This document shows positions 46,015 to 56,669 of a stretch of 64,000 nt of DNA, piece by piece. The DNA is from Cercospora beticola. Taxonomy: Eukaryota; Ascomycota; Dothideomycetes; Mycosphaerellales; Mycosphaerellaceae. The stretch lies in NCBI RefSeq assembly GCF_033473495.1, contig NC_088940.1:744001-808000 (forward strand), read 5' to 3'. The stretch's first letter is position 1, and each line of letters begins with the position of its first letter. The notes under the pieces are model-generated. The model ran no database searches. It worked only from the letters and a program-made list of their open reading frames with translations, and was not told the DNA's origin. The position numbers and the translations under genes are program-made.

Positions 46015-46817
46015 TGGTCAATGAGAAATGATCAGATGTCTGACTTACGACTACCGTCTCTGCTTACATCAACAGCATCATGGAGCTATGCTATGTCTGG
46101 TCAATGGGAAAGTGGGAGCTCGCTGTCGCATGATTGCGACATGTTCTTCGGAACAATTCCGCTGCCGTTCCGACCAACTTCACTGCCTGCCCCAGTCGTC
46201 CTTCTCTCTCACCACGAAAAAGGCAGTCATCATCGGAACCTGCTGTGCCTTGGAAACATGGTAGCTGCGAGCCGTGACACAACGCTGGAATCAAGTCCAG
46301 CCATCTTGAAGCGAATGTTGTTGGCGTTCACAGACTTGAGGACATTCTCCGTCTACCAAATGTCTCAAAATGGCAATGCTCGTGGCAGTAAACGACATTG
46401 ATCACGATACCAGCGAACCAAGCAGCTGCTAGTGAATCTTCTACTGGCTGAGCATAATGACGATGGAAACATTCGTTTCAAGCGTGTACTCAGCAAGAAA
46501 TGCCTCTTGAAAGGTAGCACCGCCTCAGGTCCGGCAGCACCACGCTTATCCTACCCGGTTTTGCAGCATTGAATACTTAACGCACTTCCATATGGCGCGG
46601 TAGGTATTGCTACTTATCGTTAGAATCATTTGCAGTCAGTCAACGACATGCTATCTTCCCAAGGCAGAGCTACAGCTCCAGGTACATACTAGCTTCCCGG
46701 GCCGGTTGCAGCTGTCTTTATGATCAACCCGCCACATATTAATCAAGGCTCCGTACAATGCAGAGCTACTGACTGAAGTAACATCAGAAATAACAGTGAA
46801 ACCACCGCGCAATCACA
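46015..46817. promoter_or_regulatory. Divergent promoter region
   Basis: 800 bp between the start codons of the hydroquinone reductase (minus) and the transaminase (plus). No genes and no clear elements are seen. Confidence 0.4.
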
Positions 46818-47825
46818 ATGTCAACCATGAAACCCATCTTCGACGCTTACCAACAACGCCAAGCCGCCTTGGAAGCAATCTACTCCACCAACCCCTACGC
46901 CAAAGGCATCGCCTACATCTCCAACGAACTCGTCCCTCTCCACTCCGCCCGCATCCCCCTCCTCGATCAAGGCTTTCTCAAAGGCGACCTCACCTACGAC
47001 GTTGCGAGCGCCTGGAACGGCCGTTTCTTCCGCCTCGACGACCATCTCACCCGTCTGAACCAATCATGTCAAAAAATGCGCTACCGGATCCCCATCTCTC
47101 GCGAAGAAATCAAACGAATCACAATTTCCATGCTTGCCAAATCGGGCATCAAAGATGCGTATATTTGCTACATAGTCACTCGTGGTCTAGAACGTATTAG
47201 TAATACTGCCCTTGGCAAGAAAGCAGAAGAATTGACCAATACGCTTTATATCTGGATTTCACCTTATGTCTGGGTTATGTCGCCTGCTGCGCAGATGGAT
47301 GCTTCAGGGAGTGCGGTTATTGCGAGAACGGTGAGAAGAACGCCACCTGGAGCGTTTGATCCTACTGTGAAGAATTTGCAGTGGGGAGATTTTACGAGAG
47401 GACTTATGGAGGCCGGCGATCGTGGGGCGGTGTATCCGTTTTTGACGGATGGAGATGGGAATTTGACGGAAGGTGCGGGGTATAATGTTTGTGTTGTGAA
47501 GGATGGGGTGTTGTTCACGCCGGATCGAGGGGTGTTGGAGGGGGTTACGAGGAAGACGGTTTTGGAGGTTGCGAGGAAGGTGGGGATGGAGGTTAGGGTG
47601 GAAGTCGTGCTTGTGGAGTTGGTTTACCGCGCTGATGAGATATTTATGTGTACGACTGCCGGAGGTGTGATGCCGATTACGAGTCTTGATGGGCAGAAGA
47701 TTGGAAGTGGGAAGGTGGGGAATTGGACTGCGAAGATCTGGGATGGGTATTGGGCGGCTCATGAGCACCCGGACTTGAGTGAAGACATTAATTATGCTGC
47801 TGACTCTGGTAGATCGAAGCTGTAA
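46818..47825 (+). CDS. Class IV aminotransferase, (R)-selective amine transaminase type
   Basis: Intronless frame of 335 residues. It matches the fold-type IV PLP enzymes of the Aspergillus-type (R)-selective amine:pyruvate transaminases: [68 protein letters not shown] with the PLP Lys185, [31 protein letters not shown] and [15 protein letters not shown]. The length fits the family. The enzyme moves an amino group between a chiral amine or D-amino acid and pyruvate; the natural substrate is unknown. Codon use shifts along the gene: the first third is C-ending, the last half markedly T/G-ending. Its stop is one base from that of the lipocalin gene. Confidence 0.88.
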   Translation: MSTMKPIFDAYQQRQAALEAIYSTNPYAKGIAYISNELVPLHSARIPLLDQGFLKGDLTYDVASAWNGRFFRLDDHLTRLNQSCQKMRYRIPISREEIKRITISMLAKSGIKDAYICYIVTRGLERISNTALGKKAEELTNTLYIWISPYVWVMSPAAQMDASGSAVIARTVRRTPPGAFDPTVKNLQWGDFTRGLMEAGDRGAVYPFLTDGDGNLTEGAGYNVCVVKDGVLFTPDRGVLEGVTRKTVLEVARKVGMEVRVEVVLVELVYRADEIFMCTTAGGVMPITSLDGQKIGSGKVGNWTAKIWDGYWAAHEHPDLSEDINYAADSGRSKL

Positions 47826-47826
47826 T

Positions 47827-48726
47827 CTATGTGAACTGGCAGTTGGTCTGGTCTGTAATGGCAACATTGTCGAGGTTCGAGCCCTGCTTTCGTGCACGCT
47901 CGAGCCATGCCTGTGAGGGGTCAGCAATGTGTACATTCAGCATAGTATTCAATACGCTCACCTCAATGCTGGCATTCGATGGGTTCTGGTTTCGGCTGAG
48001 GAGGAACAGAGTGGTGAAGTTGCTCGCTTGCACGATGGCAAAAGCGTTGTCATCGTCAGCAGCCACCTTGCCATGGCAATCGTCGTCGCTGCTCAGGCCG
48101 ATATCCTGAACAATGCTGTACAACTGTGAGGAAATGTTTCCAACTCTCAATGCGGGACTCATCACATACTAGTTTGGACCTGGGCAATCAGGGCCGGGCT
48201 GGCCCGGGAATTGCACTCGCAACACTCCGACGTGGCCGTAACCAGCATAGGGGGACACTGGAGTGGCAGTTCCCTCGATCGGGATCTGAGTGCCGTTCAA
48301 CTCGCAGCCATTTTGGACGTTCACGGTGCCGTTATCCTATTCGCTCGATTAGTCGATCTATCCGGTCCGGCGTCCATCTCGATTTACTCACGTTGAGAGC
48401 ATAGTCGGCGACAATGCACTTGCAGCCTGCAGTGAATGGTGCCAGAGTTCCTAATTGATCGTCAACATAAATCTGGGCAAGATTTGCTTATTTCTCACGC
48501 GATTGGACTTACCGGCTACTTGGTACCAGCGGCCGAGATACTCATCCAGAACAAAGTCATCGGTAGGCTTAGGATAGAAGCATTGTCCATCGTATGTCGC
48601 GCCAGTAACTGCTGGTGCGGCTTGAGTGGAGTTGTCGCTGCTTTGGCGCTTGTGCAAGCTCCTGTATGGGCCTGATGCCGATGCGGCAGCGGCCAGAGAG
48701 GCAACAAGAAGTCCGGCAGTAATCAT
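47827..48726 (-). CDS. Secreted lipocalin-like protein
   Basis: Five exons, 48726-48513, 48450-48392, 48336-48170, 48115-47962 and 47910-47827, with introns 51-62 nt give 225 residues. A signal peptide (about residues 1-18) is followed by a KR at residues 26-27, a probable Kex2 site. The lipocalin G-x-W motif is GRWYQ, residues 65-69. The barrel strands alternate after it: GCKCIVADY, GTVNVQNGCELNG, GRVGVLRVQF-like (here GHVGVLRVQF), YIVQDIG, TLFLLSRNQ, ending with the usual C-terminal helix AWLERARKQG and NVAITDQTNC. Six or more cysteines could make disulphides. It should bind a small hydrophobic ligand outside the cell. The third acceptor was chosen (GTACAG) to keep YIVQD in frame. Confidence 0.82.
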
Positions 48727-49585
48727 CTTGACTGATCCTTGACAGAGAAAAAGGCAAACCAAGTGTCCGACCAGGTGAAGTTGCACCCCAGCTCTTACCT
48801 TTGTACGCCAGCATGGTAGAAGTAGCGATATTTCGCCGAGTAGAAACCCATCGACGTCGTGCAAGACATGTCACCACCTACGCGGCGACTTGGCCTCGCA
48901 AGAAGTTTATGCCAGCCACGTTTGCGCATGGCGAACACAGAAATCGGCTTCTACACGATGCATCTCGTGCCTTGACTCTGCCGGAAGATCGAGCCGACCG
49001 GGTAAAGTTATGGGCCTGGTGCTTGGCTGTGTGTTTTGCTGCCGTAAACAGTGACGACGCCCAGCCTTTTCAATGTTTCCTGGGGCTTCCGCGGGGCTCG
49101 TTCGTCCGTAACATCTCTTGCGATCCAATCATCGACTTCTTGTTATTTTCTTTGGGAAACGCACTGTACGACCACTTTCACATGATGGTGGAGGCGAACA
49201 TGACTCTCAAGGTTCACGCTGCGAGGAGGTGAAGAAATGGAAGCGAGTGGCGAGGGCTGCGAACAAAGCCGCTCAACACCGTCCGGCAACGTCCTGAACG
49301 AGCATGCGGTTGTGGACAGATGAAAAGGTGGCCATCGATCACCGATGTATGCCGTTCGCCAAATGCTACACCACGAGAAGGTACAACGTAGCCATGACGT
49401 TCCAGTTCTTCCAGCTGGGCTACGCTCATGGCGCGTGAAACCAATCGAACACAGCTTTGCGAAACTGACTTGGCTGGTATACTAACAAGCAGAATGGAAC
49501 TTGAACGATCGTTAATTCTTAGAAGCACCGAAAGTCTGATTGACTGAAAGAGCGACTGAAGTTACATCAAGATGTGCGCCAGCGA
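48727..49585. other. Intergenic region
   Basis: A plus-strand frame at 48801-49232 has no family features and is not called. The promoter of the lipocalin and the 3' flank of the dioxygenase lie here. Confidence 0.4.
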
Positions 49586-50708
49586 CTATGCCTTGATATA
49601 CGGAATGCCGGTCAGCTTGAACGTCCGCTCATCCAACACTGGCTTGTTCAGAGGCTCGAATCTCGAATGAGGATCGTCTTCCCCATCTCTCTTCGCCATA
49701 TTCGATCCCACATGCCTCGCATTCGGCCAATGCGTAGTTCCCACGAATCTCTCGAACGCATCCTTCTTCCTCACCAAGTCTTCCTGCGTGGCATCTGCGA
49801 CTGGCATGTAGCAAGTGTACACAGCGAATCGAGGCTGCGATGAGCTGGAAGGAAGGTTGTAGTGTGGTGTCCTCGAGTCCCAGACGAGCAGGTCACCTGG
49901 CTCGGCGCACACCTTCTCCCACTTGTAGCCTTGATCATCGAGCCATTTCATGCCTCTTTCTGTGAAGCCGAACCACTCTGGGGTCCATGCAGGAATTCGT
50001 GGCTCATCGATGTGGACACGATGGAATTCTTCTGAAGCGAGATGGCCGCCCTTGCAGACAATGAGCCCTCCATCGTCTGGACCGTTGGGCAACAGATTCA
50101 CGAGTCCTTGCAGACAGCGGAAGCCAGGCTTCAGAGGATCTTGGTCTTGATGTGGCCACGGCTTGTTCTCTGGGATGTCTTTGCGGCTGGACAACAATCA
50201 GTGAGAAGAGCAGTCAACGATTCTCATTGCAACTCACTTTGGAAAGCTGAAATTGATGGCATCGAATGATACGATCAGGTCCTCGGTATCGTAGACCTTC
50301 TCAAAGGCTCCAACGACTCCTGGCTCGCCGCGAATGGCCCACGCGAAGTCTTCGTGCGTGACAGCGTATTGGAGACACATGCCCTTTTCGGTGATGTGCG
50401 GCAGCTTGTCTTTGTGAACGGTAGAGAGATCGTTCCTGTCAAAGCCGAGATTGCTGTCTTTCTGTCAACCCCAAAACAACAATTCTCCGCAGTTGGAAAA
50501 CTCACAAGCCTTCGAGCCAGCCGAACATGGCATCGGCATACTTCTCTGCTCGCTCCTTCGGAATTGCCCCTTTGATCACTGCAAATCCGTCACGGACCAA
50601 GTCGTCTCTCCAATCCCCATACTTGGGGTCTGTTCCGTCGACCTTCAACGCCTGGCTGGTGGCCACGACTTTTAGAGGCGTAACAGTCTCTGTGATAGTG
50701 GCTGACAT
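49586..50708 (-). CDS. Phytanoyl-CoA dioxygenase-like Fe(II)/2-oxoglutarate oxygenase
   Basis: Exons 50708-50506, 50453-50238 and 50186-49586 with 52- and 51-nt introns give 339 residues. The iron ligands are His152 and Asp154 (WPHQDQD) and a distal His248 (RTPHYN); the 2-oxoglutarate-binding Arg is Arg259 (QPRFAVY). GWLEGF and GDLLVWDSR fit the fungal PhyH-type enzymes. These hydroxylate lipids, acyl-CoAs or natural products; the substrate is unknown. The first acceptor (AGACAG) was chosen to keep the frame into NLGFDRND. It shares a promoter region with the FAD monooxygenase, so both may act on one pathway. Confidence 0.85.
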
Positions 50709-51154
50709 TTTGCAATTAGCACTTAGCATCACCTGGTTTCTGGGGTTATCGCTCTTGGTCGGCCAGGCACTTGAACTAAGCCGATATAAGAGAACATGAA
50801 GATGCACTAACCGACAGGTGATCCTGAACCCATCGCCGCCCACACTGAGCCCACGAGAGCCGATCTCAATCATCGCTGCGCGGATAGCTATTCTGGTAAT
50901 TTCATGCGAATCCGTGGCGTGCCCACAATCCGAGCTTCGGAAAGCGGACATCTCGTAGTTGGACCTTGGCGGTTGCAGTCCAGATCACCGAAGTGGACAA
51001 GGATGGGGAATAAACACATGGGCGACCGGCCGCTAGTGGTCAAGGAAGTAGTTCACTGCCTGACAGTCATTAGGGATTATGCATACTGCATTGGACAAGG
51101 TGGTTCCTCTTACAATTTGTCTGAGCTTTCCTTTGATGCCCGCACACATACAGA
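50709..51154. promoter_or_regulatory. Divergent promoter of dioxygenase and monooxygenase genes
   Basis: 446 bp between two outward start codons. Shared control of the two oxygenases is likely. No CGG-N-CCG site for a Zn2Cys6 factor was found with certainty by eye. Confidence 0.5.
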
Positions 51155-52470
51155 ATGGCATCGTCAACGCAATCCCTGACCATTCTCATTGTCGGAGGCG
51201 GTATCGCCGGGTAAGCTCTTTCTATCAAACTCCACGCCGTGTTGTGCTGATTCTTCTGACCAGGCTGTCAGCGGCAATAGCCCTCCGAGCACCAAATCGT
51301 CAGGTCACAATACTTGAACAATCGCGTCTACATGCAGAGATTGGTGCAACAATCTCCCTCCAACCGAATGCAAGTCGCATTCTTGCCCAACAGTGGAAGC
51401 TATCGGCAGAAGAGCTTGCTATTGCTCGCGGCATGATTGATCATGGCTTCAGAGTGTACAACACCGAAGGGACAAAAGTGAATGAGATTCCACTCAAGGA
51501 AGGGAAATACGATGCAGAGCGAATGATGTACCACCGTCAAGATCTCCACGAATGTCTGAAAATGGCCGCTACCTCAACCACAAGACCTGGGCCGCCTGCT
51601 ACGATAAAAGTCTCCAGTAAAGTCGTCAGTTGCGATTGTGATGCCGGAATGGTCCAGCTCGAATCTGGCGAAAAGCTTCAAGCGGATGTAGTCATCGCAG
51701 CTGATGGCATTCACAGCACGATGCGATCATTTGTACTGGGCGAGACCATATCTCCTGTTCCAACAGGTTTATCCGCTTATCGGATTATAGTCCCCAACGA
51801 TATCCTGGAAGAGCATGCGAAAGGCTTCTGCAGCAACATCGATCCACGCGAGGCTTTCACATCAATGGTCATGGCCCACTCGTGTCGTTTGATCATGGGC
51901 ACTGCTCGGGATGGCACAATCTACAGCATAGTTGGTTTAGTCCCGGACGAGAAAATGAATGAAGATCCGAATGTGAAACAGTCTTGGGTATCACGAGGTG
52001 ACCTCAACAAGATGCTCGAGACATACAAGGACTTTCCTGACTGGGTCAAAGAGCCTTTCAGGTTGGCTAAGGACATTGGACTGTGGCAGCTACGAGACAT
52101 TGATCCATTGAAGACTTGGACGAGAGGCAGATTCATATTGATCGGCGATGCAGCACATGCTATGCTTCCAACTCAAGGACAGGGTGCAAGTCAAAGCGTG
52201 GAAGACGCGGAAGCCTTGGGTGCTTTCTTCGCAGACATCACGGTGGCACCAAGCAAAGAGCAAGTTCAGAAAGTTCTACAGCAGGTTTTTGAATCACGTT
52301 ACGAGAGAGCCAGTTTGATCCAGAAGTACAGCCGAGAAGCGGCAAAGCCTGCGACAGATGCGGGTAGCAAAGAGATAAAGATGCGCCCCGATGAGTTCAT
52401 GGATTACAATTGTCATTACAAGGGAGTCAAAGACTGGATTGAGCAACGCCAGATACGGGCGAGCGCATAG
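51155..52470 (+). CDS. FAD-dependent aromatic hydroxylase (salicylate hydroxylase-like)
   Basis: Exons 51155-51210 and 51264-52470, joined by a 53-nt intron that splits the FAD motif, give 420 residues. ILIVGGGIAGLSAAIAL is the dinucleotide-binding GxGxxG (about residues 10-26). VVIAADGIHST is the DG motif (about residue 205) and RFILIGDAAHAMLPTQGQGAS is the GD motif contacting the FAD ribose (about residue 310). The enzyme is a class A flavoprotein monooxygenase that hydroxylates a phenolic or related substrate with NAD(P)H and oxygen. It is divergent from the dioxygenase gene, suggesting joint control and perhaps one catabolic or biosynthetic route. Confidence 0.88.
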
Positions 52471-52933
52471 CATGAACTCGATCGCACTCCCACCTTGCAA
52501 ACTTCTTTCGCTTTCATACTCGACCCTTCTCCGAAGCAATTATTTGTCGCGACGCTGGCAAACCCTGAGCAAGCTTTAACGTTCATAGCGGATTATGGTA
52601 CATCAAAGAAATGTCGTTGATTACAGCAATGCATCGACAAGCATCGACTATTCTAAGCGGTTCCGTCACAAAAGCTCTCTTTGAGTGATTCTCAGCTTCA
52701 ATGCACTCAGAGGCAAGCAAGACTTTCATTGACAACTTGAGTATATCAGACTGCAAATCTCTCACTGATTCGTCTTCTATCTTACAAGCTCGTGCATTCT
52801 GAAGACTGCCTCGTTTTCTCCTCGCTGAACCACTTTCAGCAGCCACATTCGACAAGACACAGAATTTGCAATCGTTCAACACCAACGCAAGATACCAATC
52901 ACGACCAATTCCCCTCAGCACAAATCCACCATC
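52471..52933. promoter_or_regulatory. Upstream region of the Argonaute-like gene
   Basis: 463 bp. An AC-rich leader of about 60 bp precedes the ATG at 52934. No gene is seen; a minus-strand frame extends into the next gene but has no support. Confidence 0.4.
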
Positions 52934-55900
52934 ATGACTGACAATGTTCCACACGACACCGCTCGAGGTTTCGACAACATCACAGTATCCGAGGTCAAGT
53001 TGAGCAGCTCCACTGCCAAACACTTTGCCCCAACCAACATTGGCATCGAAGACGAGTATGTCTATTGCTCCGTCGCCATCTCTAAGGACAAATTTCCCCA
53101 TGCTCTCAAGTCGGATACGGAAAAGAAGATCATCGAGCAGAAGGCCGTGGACAAGCTTCTCAACGACTGCGGACTTGCCTCATACACTATTGTGAACAAG
53201 CACAGTTTCTTGGTCAAAGTTGAGAAATCTGGTCCAAACTCCGGCGCGCCAGTCACAGCTCGACTTAACAGCGGGAATTACAGCGCAGTAGTCGTTGTGC
53301 ATAGAGGCAAAGGCAAAATTGATGAGGACGAACTGGACCAGGCTATCAATAACAGCATCTTCGACCCTTCAAACGAAAAGGTCAAGATGAGCAGAGTCTG
53401 GAATTCCAAGTCTGAGATGGATGAATCCGGTCTGCGCTGGCATTGGACCGGCGTCAAGTTCTACAACTGCAACAACCAATTCCACCCACAACTCGCTCAT
53501 GATGACCTGGAAAAACTGTCATGTGATTTTGCGAGAAGTCTCGGAAAGCCTGAGAGCGACATCCACGCATACCACATTCCAATCGAAGCAACGACTAGCT
53601 CGACTTTCACATTGCCGGAACTCACGACTGGCAACGGCCCAACGACGCTCCCAATAGAGCATGAGCTTCGCAAGGATGTTCTGCGTGCGCTGCTCGAGCA
53701 GGAGTACATTGGCGCCAACGGATCTTTCGACATCGAGAACGATCCTGCGACTCTGATCGAAGGCTTGCAACTTGTGAACGGAAAGGAACGCCGACTCGCC
53801 TCAATCAGCGGAACCACGCCACTGCTCTACGAGAGCGCATCTTCCAAGCTCTTCTTCAAGCATGAGCAGACCGTATCATCATTCATGCTAGAGTGCTTCG
53901 GCAACGGCAGAAAACTCGACCTGCCTCACGACAACAAGAAATTCAACAAAGCTCTCAAGGGCAAGCGTGCCAAATTCCTGGTCAAGGGAGAATGGCAGAC
54001 AAAACCCATCGCCAAAGTCGAAACCACCTTGGTCAAAGATGTTCTCGATGAAAAGAAGTATTCGGCTTGGCTGCCTCAAGGTCACGACGAACCCGACTTG
54101 CCTTGCCTGAATGTCGGTACTGAAGCATATCCAAGATTCATGCCTCCCGAAAAGTGCATTTTGCTACCCGGTCAGACATTCGCCAAACCTATCACCAATG
54201 CCATCCGTACTCAGCTGGACGGGCAGCAGACCAGCACTGGCTCGACCACCCTTGAACAGACTGCGTATGCCATCAGCAGTGTCAATGTGGGCACACAGGA
54301 CAAGGACTCCCGCAAGAGCGCGCTGGAAAAAGTCTTCCAGGGTCCTTTCGGCAAGAAAGTCAAGGTTTGCTTCGTCCAATTCAAGGACGACTCGCCTCCA
54401 GAAGGTGCTTTGGAAGAGTTCCGGAAATGCGTTGTCAACATTCCAACTGTTAAGGATCTGGGCTCCGCAAGCTGGGAATCGTTCACGCTGCTTCTCAGCT
54501 CATCAGAGAGCAACTGGACTGCTGAAATCAAGAAGATGGCAAAAGATCATGCCACATCCGGCCAGAACCTCATTGCCGTCGTTCTTCTCGGTGAAAGCAG
54601 TGACAAGTTCAACAAATTTGCCGCCTACGAAAATCTGAAGCGCATCTTTGATATCGAGGTCGGCATGGGAGCCTACTTTTTGACAGCCAAGCATCTGCAA
54701 AAGAAGGGAGTTCAAGGAGCCACTGGCGAACTCGTTCGTCGCATGTCGACTCGCCACCTTCCAAAGGGCTCGGCCAAGAAAGGAGCCTCGAAGCTTGAGA
54801 TCGCCATCCACATCGAAGAGATCGCTTTGCAAAACGAATCGCCCTCTGGCTATCTTGTGGCCATTGCTGCGAAGGATGCATTGTCCAGCAGTGGGTACCG
54901 CACATCTAGAGAGCTCGTTCGCACAGAGGACATGGACCAATACGACCTTGCCGCCCAATTGTCGGAATTCCTGGACAACAGATTCAAATTCGGCTCGGAC
55001 GGCACAGAACTGACCCAGATTACCATCATCCGCTCTGGCTACGTCGTTGAGCAGAGACCTGGCGAGCTCAAGAAGGAATCTGACAAAATCCAAGACGCTG
55101 CGCAAGCGCATATGGCTCATGGCGGGCAATTTTCACACCTCATTCTCGACAATGCCGCGGCCGACACTTTGATCAGCCAGAAGGACGCCAGCAAAGTGTC
55201 AAACCTAAAAACGCTTGTACTGACAGATGCTGAGATTCGGAGCGATGGAAGCACTCGCTTCTTCCGTGTTCACCGTCCTCAGCACACCCAGAACGATCGT
55301 ACAAAGCTCCAGACCACTGCCATCGGCATGATCTTGACTGGTCACCGTCTTGATGGAACCGAATTTGCCATCGAATCGAAGCCACCAAGTCGCCACGACT
55401 CTGCTGAAAGCCTGGTCGCAAGTGGACAAGAACAGAAATCCACGCCAATCGTCATCTCACCAAAGTTCCCTCCTGGCCTGAAGCCCCAAACTCGGCACCT
55501 GAGGAGCCGTGCAATTCGCAACAAGGAGAACGAGATTCCGAGTCTTGTACCAACCATAGCTACCTTCCCATCTTCCAAGAAGCCTGTTCCTGAACGCAGA
55601 ACTCCAAGCAACCCAGAGACCATGCGCAAGATCTCCACAGGGTCTGACCCATTCGGACCTCCTCTGTCTCCTACAGGCAATTCCCCAGCCAAGACTCCCT
55701 CACCTCTTTCCGAACGTCGAATCCCAAGCAATCCAGAGACCATGCGCAAAGTCTCCACAGGATCTTCCTCAGATGGGTTATCCTTGTCTCTTACAGACAA
55801 CGACACACCAGCGCGAAAGAGGCATGTGCGCACATCCGACTTCGAAATCCACATTGCTCCGGAGATCTTCCAAGGCCCGGTCGTCGAGCAAGACTCAAAG

Positions 55901-56113
55901 AAGCAAGAGCCTCTGACCGCAGCCGAAATGGAGCGAATCGGTCATCTTTGGAAAGATCATCTTCTTGACCTCAATGACCAGAAGTATCCTGTTGTCACTC
56001 ATCTTGCTCACGCTGTTGCCAAGCGTGCGAAGTTGCATGTCAAGCTCGTGAGCGGCAAGCCTGTCCTTTTCCCAGTCCATGCGGAAGTTGCGGACACGCT
56101 TTACTTCTTGTAA
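52934..56113 (+). CDS. Divergent Argonaute-like protein, catalytic residues apparently lost
   Basis: A single intronless frame of 1059 residues. Its order fits Argonaute. An N domain (about residues 10-235) and a PAZ-like region end at PRFMPPEKCILLPGQ (about 400-414), equal to the LPxxxCxxxPGQ of L2. A MID part has LIAVVLL and YENLKRIFDIEVGMGAYFLT (about 545-585). A PIWI part has ITIIRSGYVVEQ (about 694-705) in place of IIFYRDGVSEGQ, STRFFRV, GTEFAIES, and the terminal YPVVTHLAHAVAKRAKLHV. The RDG aspartate is Ser, the first-strand aspartate is not seen, and the His-bearing strand is replaced by a disordered insertion (about 810-985). It may bind guide RNA or protein but probably does not cut. 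Confidence 0.72.
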   Translation: MTDNVPHDTARGFDNITVSEVKLSSSTAKHFAPTNIGIEDEYVYCSVAISKDKFPHALKSDTEKKIIEQKAVDKLLNDCGLASYTIVNKHSFLVKVEKSGPNSGAPVTARLNSGNYSAVVVVHRGKGKIDEDELDQAINNSIFDPSNEKVKMSRVWNSKSEMDESGLRWHWTGVKFYNCNNQFHPQLAHDDLEKLSCDFARSLGKPESDIHAYHIPIEATTSSTFTLPELTTGNGPTTLPIEHELRKDVLRALLEQEYIGANGSFDIENDPATLIEGLQLVNGKERRLASISGTTPLLYESASSKLFFKHEQTVSSFMLECFGNGRKLDLPHDNKKFNKALKGKRAKFLVKGEWQTKPIAKVETTLVKDVLDEKKYSAWLPQGHDEPDLPCLNVGTEAYPRFMPPEKCILLPGQTFAKPITNAIRTQLDGQQTSTGSTTLEQTAYAISSVNVGTQDKDSRKSALEKVFQGPFGKKVKVCFVQFKDDSPPEGALEEFRKCVVNIPTVKDLGSASWESFTLLLSSSESNWTAEIKKMAKDHATSGQNLIAVVLLGESSDKFNKFAAYENLKRIFDIEVGMGAYFLTAKHLQKKGVQGATGELVRRMSTRHLPKGSAKKGASKLEIAIHIEEIALQNESPSGYLVAIAAKDALSSSGYRTSRELVRTEDMDQYDLAAQLSEFLDNRFKFGSDGTELTQITIIRSGYVVEQRPGELKKESDKIQDAAQAHMAHGGQFSHLILDNAAADTLISQKDASKVSNLKTLVLTDAEIRSDGSTRFFRVHRPQHTQNDRTKLQTTAIGMILTGHRLDGTEFAIESKPPSRHDSAESLVASGQEQKSTPIVISPKFPPGLKPQTRHLRSRAIRNKENEIPSLVPTIATFPSSKKPVPERRTPSNPETMRKISTGSDPFGPPLSPTGNSPAKTPSPLSERRIPSNPETMRKVSTGSSSDGLSLSLTDNDTPARKRHVRTSDFEIHIAPEIFQGPVVEQDSKKQEPLTAAEMERIGHLWKDHLLDLNDQKYPVVTHLAHAVAKRAKLHVKLVSGKPVLFPVHAEVADTLYFL
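55588..55767 (+). repeat. Internal duplication in the Argonaute-like gene, 120-bp spacing
   Basis: Two copies of a segment encoding SNPETMRK(I/V)STGS, preceded by ERR(T/I)P, lie 120 bp apart in the disordered insertion. DNA identity is high over about 60 bp, so the duplication looks recent. Confidence 0.75.
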
Positions 56114-56669
56114 GGGTACATCAAGATCAGGGATTGACTCCAACTCTTGAGCTTCCAAGGTTGCACTGCTTCCTCTTCTTTCGACTGACTCCTTGCACTT
56201 CTCTCGACTGGCTGCTTCGTCTTCTTTCGACTGGCTGCTTCTCCTTCTTTCGACTGACTGCTTCCACTTCTCTCGACTGTTTTCAACATACTCTATCGTG
56301 CGACATTCACTTCTTGCACTCCTTTGATCGACACTCTTTCTCCAGGTCCTCTTCATCGAAAGAGGCCAGCCACTGACATGGCTGTGTCAAGCTCTGCGCA
56401 CTTCTGCTGGCAGCCACTGACAATGATTTCCTTACGTATCCACGCATGCTTGGCTTCTCGGTTGGTGTTTTACTTGGATGGTTTTGGGCAAAGATGGTGT
56501 TCGAACGCTCGCTCTGGCGACTATTGTGGTAGATAGATGATGAATCCATTCCTTGCCTCTCACTACTGATTCTCTTTCCCGACATACAATGCTGATTGCG
56601 AGTGATGAGCGCCCAAAAGGCTGAAGTTGAAATTGTCTTTCATTGATTGTCACTACCTACAGTAGCTGT
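56114..56669. other. Convergent intergenic region with minisatellite
   Basis: Between the stops of the Argonaute-like and cupin genes. It contains a 23-bp tandem repeat at 56176-56279 (listed separately). A minus-strand frame through it is repeat-derived and not called. Confidence 0.5.
56176..56279. repeat. Minisatellite, 23-bp unit, about 4.5 copies
   Basis: Units of the type TTCTTTCGACTGGCTGCTTC plus three bases follow one another with a few substitutions. It sits right after the stop of the Argonaute-like gene, in the probable 3' untranslated region. Confidence 0.75.

Noticed and set aside
47870..47890. GGTTCGAGCCC, a B-box match
   Set aside because: It lies inside the last lipocalin exon on the other strand and has no A box or cloverleaf.
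48801..49232. 143-codon plus-strand frame
   Set aside because: No family features; its start overlaps the lipocalin promoter region and its composition is unlike a protein.
56101..56356. Minus-strand frames with repeated SVERRxSSQSKE units
   Set aside because: They are translations of the 23-bp minisatellite, not a gene.
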